A stretch of DNA of 64,000 nucleotides, taken from the NCBI GenBank assembly GCA_030549775.1, contig CM060174.1, positions 11,269,286 to 11,333,285 of the forward strand, in the 5' to 3' direction. The first letter of the stretch is position 1. Every line of letters starts with the position of its first letter. Below the pieces are notes generated by a model. The model was not told the DNA's origin, ran no database searches, and worked only from the letters and a program-made list of their open reading frames with translations. The stretch is from Tamarix chinensis. Its lineage: Eukaryota; Streptophyta; Magnoliopsida; Caryophyllales; Tamaricaceae. The translations under genes and the position numbers were made by a program. Of this stretch, positions 37,401-52,498 are shown one piece after another.

Positions 37401-38686
37401 TGTGAAAGGTGAATCGAAGGTTGTAGATGGTTTAGTTAATTAGAGGGTGTTGTAGGGAAGAGATTCGGTGGGAAAAGAGGCATCTAGGCTAGCCAAAGGT
37501 GGAGGAAGGGGCGTCTAAAGAGGCGATGGTGAACGGACGATACTTAGGGTTTCGAGGAAAGAAAAATCCCAAACCCAGGCCATAAGAGAGGTATTTATAA
37601 TTTTGTAGGTTATTTTTGAGTTGGGGAAGTTACCAGGAGCTCAATTTGGGTGGGAAAATGGGTTATTTGTGCTAAAGGTTGGGCGGCAACATTTTAAAAA
37701 TTTCCCGACCTTCGCGAGGAAAATGGGGGAGAACATGGGGAAGAGAGGAAGATTGGGGCAATTCAAATGGAAGAGTGTGTCGAGAGGGAGAGAATAATCT
37801 GGAGAAGGGACGATCACACCACGTGTGGCCGGCGGCGCCATTTTCGAGGAGCTACGGAGCTGGCAGTTATGGCGTCGAGCGGGAGGAGGAAGAAGAAGAT
37901 AGGGGCAGGCTGGACCGAGCGGTTTGGCACGAGGGTGAAGGAGGTTAAATGAAACGACGAGTTTTGAGTGTAAAAAGGGATAATGAACGGCATTTCGGGC
38001 TGCCGCACTACGGTAAGAAAAAGATGAAGTAAACCGCGGCGTTCTAGAGGAAGAAGAAGTAAAACGTGGCGTGGAGAGAGAGGGGGGCGGCGACGACGTG
38101 CGGGCTGGGCCGCGCCGAAGGAAAAGGAAAGAAGAAAAGGAATAGGGCTGCGCAACAGGCCTAATTCGGTGAAGAAGAAGAAAAAGAAAGAAAAGGAAAG
38201 AAAAAGGAAAATAAAAGAAAAGGAAAGGAAAAGGGGAAAAAAGGAAAAGAGAAATAATGAGGTGGGGTCAAATTAAATAAATCTGAATATTTAGGATATT
38301 TAAAATTAATAATGTTTAAATAAAATAATTTTTAAATCCCTTTTTAGGCTAAAATAGGCTTTTTAAAATATTTTTCCAAAATTTCCATTCTAATTTAATA
38401 AATCGCTCAAATTTTATTTTATTTAATTATTTATAAAACTAAAATTAATTTGAAACTATTTTCTCTTTCTTAATTTGAATAAAATAATTTATTTTCCCAA
38501 ATTAAACTCCTTAATTAGATAATTTACTCAAATTTCCTCTAATTAATGTATTAATAAAATTTCATATTAATTTTCCCTAATAAATTATCTTTTTATTTTA
38601 GTAAAAAATAATTTATTAAATTAAATTTTCTGATAAAACCTTATTTAAATATAATCTTTAAAATTAAAAAATTTCGGGGCTTTTCA
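34421..38686 (+). mobile_element. Copy J: LTR-like repeat in copy G
   Basis: It starts TGTAACACCCC at 34421 and ends GGGGCTTTTCA at 38686 (4266 bp) with TSD TATGT/TAGGT (4 of 5). The order inside is hairpin, GGTGGATCGGTC modules (35165-35520), AAACCCTA-rich repeats (35640-35960), an AT-rich stretch with scattered TAA runs (36480-37080), G-rich block (37130-38160), purine tract and AT-rich tail. It is the best complete reference for this subfamily (A, G, J, L). Confidence 0.88.
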
Positions 38687-39254
38687 TAGGTAGTTGCAAG
38701 TCGACACGGTAGAAGAAGGGAGGAGGAAGAAGAAGAAGACGCGGACGGAGCGATCTAGTGGGAGAAAAGAAAGAAAAAAAGGAAAGGGAAACTAGACTAG
38801 GACGGGGGAGATGCGGCGTGTTGGGCCACCGAAGGAGAAGAAGAAAAGGAGGGTTGGGCCATGAGGTAGGCTGGCCCAACTCGAGGAAAAAATGGAGAGA
38901 AAAAGAAAAGGAAGAAAAGGAAGAAAAAGAATAAAGAAAAAAGAAAACGGGAAAAGGAAAATAATTAGGTTGGATTATTTGGATAATTTGGTATATTTAA
39001 AAATAATGATATTTAAATAAAAAATATTAAATTCCCTTCTTTCGGCAAACTTTTAGGAGTTTTGAAAGCTTTTCCTTAAATTCAATTTTTAATTAATAAA
39101 ACCCTCAAATTTCCTCAAGTTAAAATATTTATAATTCCCTCTTAATTTTCCCTAATTAAATTTTTTATTTTAATAAAATAATTAATTTAATTGATTTTCC
39201 TAATAAATCCTTATTTAACTATAATTCTTAAAAATTAGGTTTGGGGGCATTTCA

Positions 39255-39720
39255 AAACTACCATTCTCCATTATCAAAATTACCAAATTATCCTTTAGTT
39301 GGTTAAATTACCAAATTGCCCTTTGGATACAAAATCACCATTTACCCTTTTTACTTATAAATTACCATTTTACCATTTTATTTACAAAATTACTATTTTT
39401 CCTTTGCATTTAAAATTATCATTTTACCCTTTTATTTACAAAGTTACCATTTTTTCCATTGCATACAAAATTACCATTTTACCCCTTTTCACTTTTAAAT
39501 TACCATTTTGCCCTTTGCCTCCGAAATTACTATTTTACCCTTTAATTATGAAATTATCATTTTCCCTTTAATAATAAAATTACCATATATCCTTTTACTT
39601 AAAAATTGCTATTTTATCTTTTTACTTACAAAATTACCATTTTACCCATTACTTCCAAAATTACCATTTTACCCTTTTCACTTACAAATTACCATTTTAT
39701 CCCTTATTACACCATTTATA
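39255..39720 (+). repeat. TTACCATTTTACCC minisatellite, right part, in copy F
   Basis: Continuation of the 16430-16720 array beyond copy G. Units have drifted to AAATTACCATTTTACCCTTT with a period of about 28-32 bp. Confidence 0.85.
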
Positions 39721-40399
39721 TTAAATTAACATCACTACACGAGATATTAATATTAATAACACATTCTCATTATCCAACTCCACAATTATTATATTTAATA
39801 TAATACTCATTAGCACCCACACATATTAGGCCACATTCTTGCTCAAGACATATTACTAAAATACCCCTAGGGCTCACAATAATATTACCCATGTATTAAT
39901 GGTCACAACAACATAATATAGCATGGATAAGTACTTAACATATTCTTGAATAACAATTATCCTTCCTTAAGCATTTCTTCCTACATGGCATATAACTAAC
40001 ATGCTTTCCCTTTTATCAATCAACACAAGAAACTATATAGATTATTTTAAACAGCATATACCAAGCATAATAACATATTAAAAACCCTAATGTACTAACA
40101 TACATTTATCCATGCGTTTAAGTAGGGTTTAACGATTACCTTAATTCCCGTAAAAATGAACCTTACCGTTTTTTGGTTAAAGATTCAAGATTTGATTAGC
40201 AAAACTAATACCTGAAAATAATATCAATGTTAATTATATTAGAAATAATAAAAACTAAAGCATAAGACTTTATAACACTTAATTAATGAAATACTTAACT
40301 TAAAAAAATTATTATACCTTAAAATTTATTAAAAAAAAACATACCAAAGCATGCAGCAACTCATACTACTTATGCTGCATGAGCTGCATGCAAAACAAG

Positions 40400-41073
40400 A
40401 GAGGGAAGGGCTTGAAACGGCAAGAAAGGGAGGAGGGAGTGGTGTTTACGGTTTAGGGTTTTGGGGCTAGGAAAGAAGGCATGTAGGGGAGGATTTAGGG
40501 AAAGGGAAGGGTGTAGGAGTGAAGCGAGATTGTAGGTGGTGGCCAGAGATAGGTGACGATAGCCAAGGGCGGCAGTAGCTAGGCTACAAAGGTGGCTGCC
40601 AAGGAGGAAGAGCTGAGAAGGAAGGAAAAGGGAGGAGGAAAATGAAGGGCAGTAGATGGTGGTTTTGGCCAAAGGAGGTGTGGTGATGGTAGAGGAGGTT
40701 ATAGGGTATGGTTTGGTGGCTCAGATGGCGGCAAAGGCAACGGAAGGAGAAGGTGTAGGGTGGTTGTGGAGAAGAAAGAAAAAGAAAGAAAAAGAAAATG
40801 GGAGGAAGAAGGGGTTGTAGGGTGGCTCAAGGGGTGGTGTGGTGGTGTAGGGGTGAGGTAGAGGATGGCAGGGGGTGGTGCAGGTGGCTAGTGTGACGGT
40901 GGCAGCGGCAAAACAAGGTGACGAAGCAAAAACAAGGAGGGAGATGGGAGGAGAAGAAAGGAAGAGAAGGAAGGTCGGGGAAGGGATAGGAGGCTCAAAA
41001 ATGATAGGATGAAGTAGGGAGGGAAGAAGAAAAGGAAGAGGGAGAGAAAATGAGGGGATAGGGATCTCGGTAG
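40400..41073 (+). repeat. G-rich purine block of copy F
   Basis: Equivalent of 26930-28001 in copy H, continuing at 41823-42360 after the Cassandra insertion. No gene is supported; the minus-strand frames are Pro/Ser/Leu-rich low complexity. Confidence 0.7.
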
Positions 41074-41220
41074 GGTGGTGTAACACCCCGAGTTGACACG
41101 ACCACACACGGGGGCCTACCTTTGAGGGCTTTCAGATTGATCGGCTGACCCCACAGATCAACACGAGTCCTTTCAGTGCGCTTTGTCCTCACTCATGCAC
41201 TTTCCAAGAAATTTTTAGAA

Positions 41221-41283
41221 CTTCCCAGAAGGTCACCCATCCTAAAATTGCTCCACAGCCGGCACGCTTAACTGTGGAGTTTT
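41221..41283 (-). promoter_or_regulatory. 5S-rRNA-like Pol III region in the Cassandra LTR
   Basis: On the minus strand it contains AGTTAAGCGTGC (box A region of 5S rRNA) and GGATGGGTGACC followed by TGGGAAGT (box C region). A second copy lies at about 41664-41726 in the other LTR. In the known Cassandra family this derives from 5S rRNA and carries its Pol III promoter. Confidence 0.85.
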
Positions 41284-41507
41284 TAGGATGGAATCACCAA
41301 AAGGATGGTATACCATGTTGATATAAGTAGCCATATCAATCCTTATAGCACTCCGCTCAATTTGGGGTATTACATTCACCCCCACTCAAAGAACGCAACG
41401 TCCTCGTTGCGCCTCAACCAATGATTATCTCAATACAGTTCATCCCAAGAATCGTCCCACTAGGTGACTGACTGACTCATCCAAGTTCAGCTCACGGTCG
41501 CGGTTTC

Positions 41508-41519
41508 GCTCTGATACCA
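41508..41519 (-). other. Cassandra primer binding site
   Basis: The minus strand reads TGGTATCAGAGC, two bases inside the LTR that ends at 41522, complementary to initiator tRNA-Met. Confidence 0.9.
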
Positions 41520-43525
41520 TTTGTAACACCCCGAGTTGACACGACCACACACGGGGGCCTACCTTGGAGGGCTTTCAGATTGATCGGCTGACCCCACAGA
41601 TCAACACGAGTCCTTTCAGTGCGCTTTGTCCTCACTCATGCACTTTCCGAGAAATTTTTAGAACTTCCCAGAAGGTCACCCATCCTAAAATTACTCCACA
41701 GCCGGCACGCTTAACTGTGGAGTTCTTAGGATGGAATCACCAAAAGGATGGTATACCATGTTGATATAAGTAGCCGGATCAATCCTTATAACACTCCGCT
41801 CAAATTGGGGTATTACAGGTGGCGGTAGGGTGGTAGGAGTATGGGAGTTGCAGAGAGAGGGAAGGGAAAGGAGGGGGAATGATAGGGCATGGGCAAGGAG
41901 AGAGAGAGAGGTAGTGGGGCCGAGATGGGGTAGGAAAAACAATGAAAGAGAGAGAGAGAGAGAGAGTAGTAAGGAGGAGGATGGTTGTAGGTAGGGTGCC
42001 CAGAGATGGCGGAGGTGGTCGGTGCAACGTCGAAGAAATGAAGAAGAGGAAGAAGAAGAAGAAAGAAAGAGGGGGGCTGCATGGAGGACGATCGAAGGGG
42101 AGAATGACGCAGGCTGACTCGATTAGGGGACACGGAAGGAATGAAAGAAAGGGAGGTTGGGCTAGGCTCGCGCGGGGATCTAGGTCGAGGGAAAGAAAAG
42201 GGAAGGAGAAAGGGAGAGATGGGTCAGCGGCCCAATGTATAGGGGAAGGAAGGCAGGCCAAGGCCTAGCAGCTTGAAGGAAGAAAAAGGATAAAGAAAGA
42301 AAGGAGAAAATGAGAAAGAAAAGGAAAAGAGGAAAAAGGAAAGAGAAATGGGGGGAAAATAAAATAATTTAATTTATAAAATAATAAAATGTAATATCTC
42401 TGGGTAATACATTTATTTAATAATTTAATTTACTATAATTAAATAAATGGGTTTAAAAAGGATAACTTTAGTAAAATAATGGTTTGGAAAATTATTTAAA
42501 TAAAAAGAGTATGATAAAATAACAAAATATTTATTTTATTTTATTAATTATTTATATCTAATTTTATACACTAAAAAATCCATAAAATAATTAAATTAAA
42601 TAGATCTAAAAGCTAATTTATCCCAAATAAAAGTTATTTATTAATTATAGGCTTTTAAAATTTTACGGGATTACACCTTTGCACCCAACAACTAGCACCA
42701 ACACCTCCTCACCACCTCCCTCAAACCCTTTACCCAAATTCCCCTTTTTCCGTTTTGCATGGCTCACGTTGCATATGTAGGGTGAGTGGTATATTTTAAC
42801 TAATAGTAAGGTATATGGTAGTTTGGTAATATTATATTTAAAAAAATATTTTTCAATAAAAATTATTCTTTTATTTATCTAATATTAATATTTCACTTGT
42901 GATATTATTTTAGATACAAAATTTTATTAAACAAAACTTAAGCTTTTTAAGTCAGATACCAGTAAAATTTAGTTTTTGTTGGAAATAAGGTAGCCATTAT
43001 ACTCCACTAAAATTTATGGATTATCGTATGTTAGCACATTATAATTTTTGGCATGTGATTTATGTAAATATAATGTATTATAAATAATCTTGTGATTATC
43101 ATATTATCGTGGAAAAATGAAAAAAAAATGCATGTATTTTGTGTAGGTTTTGATGTGAGTGAAAGGATGATTTTAAAGGATGTTAATGTTTGATGATGGG
43201 TGTTATATGTATATGATGCTATGCTAAATAGGTGTGGAAACTTGTAGTAATAATCTTACTAATATGAGTCCTAGGGGCAATTTAGTCATTTAGATATATC
43301 ATGATATTTAATCTTAATCCGGATGACTAATGTGTTATATATGTTGCTAAAAATGTCTATAGGAGTTTAGTGTATTATAAATACATGTGTTATTGGAAAT
43401 ATCAATATTTCATGGTGATCATCTTAATAAAAATGCATACCAAGTGTTATGTGGGGTTGAACACGATAATAGGGATTTAAACATTAAAAATACATGTTCT
43501 ATCATAAATAATAATATTATATGTT

Positions 43526-44245
43526 CTAGGGCATTTTGGTAATTTTACATGTAAAATGGGGTTACCTACATAAATATGCATGATGAGTAATAATTAGTGC
43601 TAAGACTGATAATAGGGGTTTTATGGTGTTAGCATGTTGGGTATGATTATCAATATTTTATGATCTAGGGGCATTTCAATAATTTTTGATGTGCAATGGG
43701 GGCTACCTACATAGATATGCATGATAAGTAATAATTGGCGTGAAGAATGATAATAGGGATTTTGTAGTGTTAGTAATGCATGTCAAGTATGATTATTAAT
43801 ATTAAATTACCTTGGGGCATTTTGGTAAGTGTGCATATGATATGGTAATTAGTCTAATAAACATACATGATAAGTATAAATCGATGTTAAATATGATAAT
43901 GGAAGTTTATCGTCATAATATCACTTATTTGAGCATGATAATCAATAATACATGGTTTAGGGACATTTTGGTCATTTTACACCTAATATGGTGATTGATG
44001 TAATAAACATGCATGATAGATATAAATTGATGTTAAATATGATAATAGGGGCTATTGCCTTAGTATCACCTGTTCAAGCATGATTATGAACATTTTAGAG
44101 TCTAGAGGTATTTTGGTAATTTAGAGTGTACCATGGTGAATATACTAATTAATATGCATGGTTTAGGGGTAACTTAGTAAATTAGGGTATGATATGATGT
44201 TATTCTCACAAACATGCAGGGATTGCATTAATTGTTGATTAAGCA
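43526..44245 (-). repeat. ~145-bp tandem array in copy E
   Basis: CTAGGGGCATTTTGGTAATT-like unit starts fall at 43526, 43665, 43811, 43957 and 44102, spacings of 139, 146, 146 and 145. Each unit also has an ATGCATGATAAGTA-type middle and a GATAATAGGG end. It sits where F and H have the short minisatellite (opposite strand), so longer units probably arose from it. Confidence 0.85.
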
Positions 44246-46305
44246 TGAAAATGTGTGTTTGGTTATCCTACAAGCATATATTAGGGTTTTATGTGTTGAG
44301 TGATCATTTAGTGTGCCGGGTAACTTAACTTCATGATCAATAATTTAATTATGGTGTGTTGCTCTTTTTATTGCATGTTGATGAAATAAAATGGAATTTA
44401 TGATGGAAATAAATGGCAAATAGATAGCCTTAGTCTTGGGGGCATTTTGATCATTTTGACCTAAGGTGCTTAAGTGTAAGCGTTTGAGCCTAGGATGGCC
44501 TTAATAAACTTCTTATGTCAACATTGACAATAATCCTGATTTTGGTTACTTTATAATATTGCAAAAAAATAAAAATAGTTAAGTATGTGATTAATGTATG
44601 CTTCTTGTGGTCACCTTAATTAAAATACTAGTACTTAAAGTGAAATATCTCGAGATGAGGAATGGTGGCTCTTTAAGAGTCGCTACCTTAAAGACGTGAT
44701 TTAGCTCACTATTATTTTAGATTTTGCTAGTGTGCCTTAGTGACCCAGCAAAGCCCTACATCTTACTCTATTTAGCTCTATGGACTTAATTAGAGGGTAT
44801 GCATACTTATAGATTTGGTTTCCTTGTCAGTAACGTACTATGTACCTTTGTGTACTAGTGTGACCAAGGTACCTTTGTGTCCCTAGGTTAATGGTTGGTA
44901 GGATACTGTTCTTTTCTTATGTGCTAATATGACTGATGTATTTTTGTGTCTCTGAGTTCATGATCTCCCCCTCTAGTAGATGAAATGGAATTATGTGATA
45001 ATTAAATGGAAAAACAATAATTAATTACAACAGAACACCATGTAGGTCAGAATTATGTGTATTATGTTTATCAACCCACCAATGAGAATAGTGGTCAAGA
45101 GCATTCTACTCTTGATTATATTATATTTACCAATCCACCAATGAGAATAGTGACTAAGAGAGTGTTGCCTAATGTTTTATTATATTTACAGGTCTACTGA
45201 TGAGAATAGTGGGGTCCTTAAACCTACATGAATACAATTCAAGAGATAACTAATTATGACACTAATGGCTTAAGTCCAGAAAATAATGAATGAACTATTA
45301 TGACCTATTGATATGATTTGGTAGTAGCCTTAGTGCCTACTCGGATGAGTTGTGTATGGTATCGTATTGATGGGCCTATGGGCCTGCCCATGAGTTGAGT
45401 GGATGGTGTGTGGTTGAGTATGATGTTAGCTCTCTAATTATACGATAAAGAGGATCACTTGGATGTTCTATTGGTAAGTTCTATTATTTCTAAGTGAATG
45501 ATCACTAGGGCATATGATCTTAATGTATGTGACTATCTTAATGATTATTTCATTTCAGTTAATATATGTATTATCCAATATTTCATATGATTGATGTGTT
45601 GCATAAGGGCCTTACATATTAGTCTCATATAATAAGTTACTCAATACTATAGTACCGAAGGCCCATTCCTTGGGCCCTTACTTATTCAATGGGAAATGAC
45701 CTTTACAAGTTAGCTCATAAGCACTATTTAAGATTTACTCTTTGGCTAAGAGCATAGGACTATTCGGAACATCTTGTGTATTTTCCTTATAATCTTGTAT
45801 ACTTTATTTTCTAATGAATTTATTCTATAACCACAATTAGTGGGTTATATTTCCTGTATTCTAACTATTGTGCTATTTTATTTTATAATTATGTCTTTGA
45901 GTTTGTGTAAAGTACATTTTTAACCTTAGTATTTGGTATCAGAATGGTGGAGGAAAACCAGTCTCGTACTAAGTATAGTTGTAGCACTCCAAATTTTACT
46001 GTATTTGCTTCTGCATATAATTTTTAAGAACAAAATTTTTTAGTAATAAATTTTGGAAGTGTTATAGGAAAGTCCTTGTTTTGCTAAATGGGGAAAAGAG
46101 GAAGGGAAAGGAAGAAGGAAGTCGATGGGGGAGAAGGAGAATTGGGTTGGGCTAGGCAAGTAGAGGAAGAGAGGAGAAAAAGAAGAAGTGGATCTGGGCA
46201 CAAACCACGGGGAGAAAAAAAAGAAGGAAAAAGAAAATAAATTTTATAACTAGGTTAGATATAATATTAGAGTAAAATTAATTTATCCAAGTTTAGGGTA
46301 TTATA

Positions 46306-46806
46306 GGTTTGGACCTAATAGATGTGGGTTAAATATGGATTTATATATATGCCTAAATGATTTTAGAACTGGGTCCAACAAACTCTGACCCAAACCCAAT
46401 TAATACATTTGGGTGCGTACATATGTGCATATTATTTCATTTTTTTCATCTTTTATGTGATATTTTTTCAATTTCTAGTCTATTTTTTAGTTTTATTTCT
46501 ATGTATTCACTTTAAAGTAGTCTACGATACAATTTATTTTAAAGGTATTAAAATACTATGTAGAAAGTTAAAGTAACTATAAAATGTTTATCTTTTCACT
46601 AGAGGAGGTATTTTATAAACATTTATGGATTAAGTTATATAAAATATAAATGTATTAATATTTACATAAATTATTCATATTTTTTAATAAAGAAAAAGCC
46701 AAAATCATTTAGGATATATTAATCTGCTATACCTTTTAGATCTAAATCTAAGCTTTCAAGACTTATGGATTTGAATCGAATTTAGGTCTAGGTACGGCTA
46801 CTATAA
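46306..46806. other. Unassigned AT-rich spacer
   Basis: AT-rich sequence between the end of copy B and the left terminus of the Harbinger element. No gene, tandem repeat or family motif was recognised. It is the first stretch outside the B-to-I nest. Confidence 0.5.
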
Positions 46807-47263
46807 GGCTCTATTTAGTTGATAGAAAATTAAGTGGAAAGGAAAATGTAGAAGAAAGAAAATTGAAGGAAAGAAAATGAAGGAAATTAATTTTCTTTCA
46901 TGTGTTTAGTTGTTGGAGAAAATTTTGTTGAAAATTGAATTCTTGAAAAATGTTTTTAGTGTTTGATTTATAAAAGAAAATTTCTAAGAAAATTTAAGTT
47001 TTATATTTAAATGTTTTTATATATTTAATAAAAATTAAAAAATTATATTGATACATAAATATTTTCATAAAGTTTATAATAAAATTATAAATATTGTATG
47101 AACTCAATACTAATACCAAATTTTTTCAGAAAAAATATAAATTATTACATGCATAACTAATCATAAATTTCTAAAAATATTTATAAAATATTAATAGCAT
47201 TCAAAACTTTCTACTAGTAAGAAATAGAGTAAGCAAAAATGAAATAAAATAAATCATCATACT

Positions 47264-47569
47264 TTACTCACCCCCATTTAAGTAGAGTCTTATAAGAATT
47301 GATCTAGCTACTTATATCAACACGATATACCATCCTTTTGGTGATTCCATCCTAAAGAACTCCATAGTTAAGTGTGCTGGCCATAGAGTAATTTTAGGAT
47401 GGGTAATCCTCTTGGGAAGTTTCAAAAAAATATTGAAAATTTCTCAAGAAGTGCTTGAGTGAGGACAAAGAGCGCTGAAATGACTCATTTTGATTTGTGG
47501 GGCCAACCGATCAATCCAAAAGTGCTCTAAGGTAGCTCCCGCATGGTTGTATCGACTCTAGGTATTACA
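47264..47569 (+). mobile_element. Cassandra solo LTR, diverged
   Basis: It matches the Cassandra LTR over about 306 bp, including the 5S-like segment at 47358-47423 (AGTTAAGTGTGCT, GGATGGGTAATCC, TGGGAAGT). The right end is GGTATTACA at 47569; the left end is degraded and no TSD is evident. It truncates the C-terminal end of the MYB/SANT-like pseudogene: the stop codon of that frame is supplied by the LTR. Confidence 0.85.
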
Positions 47570-48534
47570 TTGGAATCATAAAAATTTTAGAATTGAACTC
47601 CACACACAACCATATGGCTCTATCCTCGGGTGGAAGACCAAGAAATTTACAAGCAACACTGATATTTACTGCAAACTTGGTATAGATTTCTCTGTCTGGA
47701 ACTTTCTTTAACTCTTCCACCTTTCTAAGCTCAGAATATAGTGCAGATTCAATAAAAATATGTGGATTTCTTCTATCAAGAGCTACCATGACTGCATCCA
47801 TTCTTTGTTTTAAAGGCTTCCTCTCTTTTGATATGTAATCTCTCAACTTTCTTTTCTTTATGGTTCTTGATCTAGATGCATCAGCCAAATAAGAGGTTAC
47901 TTCATTATATTGCTCGTGCTAAGTGGTCCAGTCATCAACTATTTTTTCTTCATGTTCTTGTCTCTCTAAGTGCATATGTCTTTTTTCTAACCAATGGATA
48001 AAATTCCATTTTCTTGGTCCTAGCTAAATAAAATATCTAGCCTATGATAATTTTGAATAGGCTTATAGTAAAGCGGTTTAGCATCAGGATGAGCCTGCAA
48101 AAAAAAGAAGAAGTAATTTACATAAATTTAGAAATAGTAACAGTTAGCAATCATTATAAGAATAAGACGGTTTAAGACTTACTAGTATATATATTTCCCA
48201 AACTGTTGTATCAACTTGCACCATTTGGGTAGAGTGAGTAAAACCAAACCCACTCATTTGCAAGACCGTAGATGCTAAAGTATAATTCTTTTTTAGGGTC
48301 TTGATTCACTTCTTTACATGGTTAATCAAGAACCAAGCCCAAACTGAGTACTAAATCCTTTAGCAACGTTAGCATTTGCAATTTTTGAAAATGAATAACC
48401 TATTTTCTAACCTAAGTGCATTTGATCAGTTAATAAATATATCAAAAATGTATCCATATCTTCATCCCAATTCATTTTTTTTCTCATTTTATGGTGCATC
48501 ACCAACAATTGGTTCCTATACAAAAAGTTGTTAA
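47565..48534 (-). pseudogene. MYB/SANT-like DNA-binding protein of PIF/Harbinger
   Basis: Read on the minus strand from about 48534 down, fragments in shifting frames match the plant MYB/SANT-like domain (Myb_DNA-bind_3 type): MDTFLIYLLTDQ, then IKTLKKNY, then MSGFGFTHSTQMVQVD and VWEIYI, then HPDAKPLYYKPIQNYHRL near 48060-48095. The last open stretch (47565-47888, 107 residues) has a basic start (KKRKLRDYISKERK) and the family C-terminus LPPEDRAIWL. This partner is thought to help the transposase bind transposon ends and enter the nucleus. It has frameshifts and stops, its 5' side is cut by copy K at 48540, and its stop comes from the Cassandra LTR. Confidence 0.75.
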
Positions 48535-48539
48535 ACATC

Positions 48540-52314
<3,775 letters not shown>

Positions 52315-52498
52315 ACATCCTAAAATCGGCACTTTATTGAAATATTATTTATGTTGAAAGAAACTTATTAGATAATCAATAACGTAAATAATATAAAAAC
52401 TAATATAAGAGTTTTAATGTGAAGTACATTTTCATTTAATACACTTATTGGATATAATTTTTTCCTATGTGAAATTAACAATAATAATATCTCTACCA

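Larger units (their letters stand above)
16721..39254 (+). mobile_element. Copy G: LTR-like repeat lacking its 5' terminus
   Basis: It ends GGGGGCATTTCA at 39254. Its own pieces are about 16721-20021, 33850-34420 and 38692-39254. Sequence from about 16745 aligns with copy J from about 34585, so the first 100-150 bases, including the hairpin, are missing. Flanks are AAATT/AATTA and AAACT in the tandem array of copy F, so the exact start and TSD are uncertain. It holds H and J. Confidence 0.7.
41079..41817 (-). mobile_element. Cassandra-type TRIM retrotransposon, complete
   Basis: Two 296-bp direct LTRs (41079-41374, 41522-41817) flank a 147-bp non-coding internal part. On the minus strand each LTR runs TGTAATACCCC...GGGGTGTTACA. 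The TSD is GGTGG on both sides. A minus-strand iMet PBS follows the 5' LTR and a GAGTGGGGGTGAA purine tract precedes the 3' LTR. Each LTR contains a 5S-rRNA-like segment, the hallmark of Cassandra. The LTRs differ at roughly eight positions, so this is a fairly young insertion. It depends on other elements for all proteins. The empty site is visible in copy H near 27625-27650. Confidence 0.93.
14346..42675 (+). mobile_element. Copy F: LTR-like repeat holding G and Cassandra
   Basis: It starts TATAACACCCC at 14346 and ends GGGATTACA at 42675, flanked by the exact TSD CCTTT (14341-14345 and 42676-42680) even though the ends are 28 kb apart. Its own sequence (14346-16720, about 39260-41078 and 41823-42675) is about 5 kb. 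The last 320 bases are very close to those of copy H (33521-33844), so F and H are one subfamily. Confidence 0.88.
12952..46066 (-). mobile_element. Copy E: minus-strand LTR-like repeat holding copy F
   Basis: It runs from TGTAACACCTAAAA (12952) to GGAAGTGTTATA (46066) with TSD GGCAA/GGAAA (4 of 5). Its own sequence (12952-14345 and about 42681-46066) is about 4.8 kb. Being inverted, its purine block shows as a pyrimidine-rich stretch at 13255-14340. The tandem array (43526-44245), the stretch with GAGAATAGTGG (45060-45210) and the 5' hairpin (about 45925-45973) follow in reverse family order. Confidence 0.8.
3694..46305 (+). mobile_element. Copy B: outermost LTR-like repeat, heavily interrupted
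   Basis: Its own sequence is in three pieces: 3694-4835, 12771-12951 and 46067-46305. The pieces join as one G-rich block followed by the AT-rich tail and the end AGGGTATTATA at 46305 (a one-base decay of the usual terminus). Copies C and E sit inside it. The 5' end is not visible; it was probably lost or lies left of the window beyond the CACTA fragment. No TSD can be tested. No gene is seen in these pieces. Confidence 0.6.

Noticed and set aside
41221..41283. A genuine 5S rRNA gene
   Set aside because: Only the central and 3' promoter part resembles 5S rRNA, and it is inside a TRIM LTR; a full 120-base 5S gene is not present.
45932..45944. TTGGTATCAGAATGG resembling a tRNA-iMet primer site
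   Set aside because: It is part of the 5' hairpin region of inverted copy E and aligns with CAGTACCAAGTG in sister copies, so the match arises by mutation; it is not next to an LTR end.
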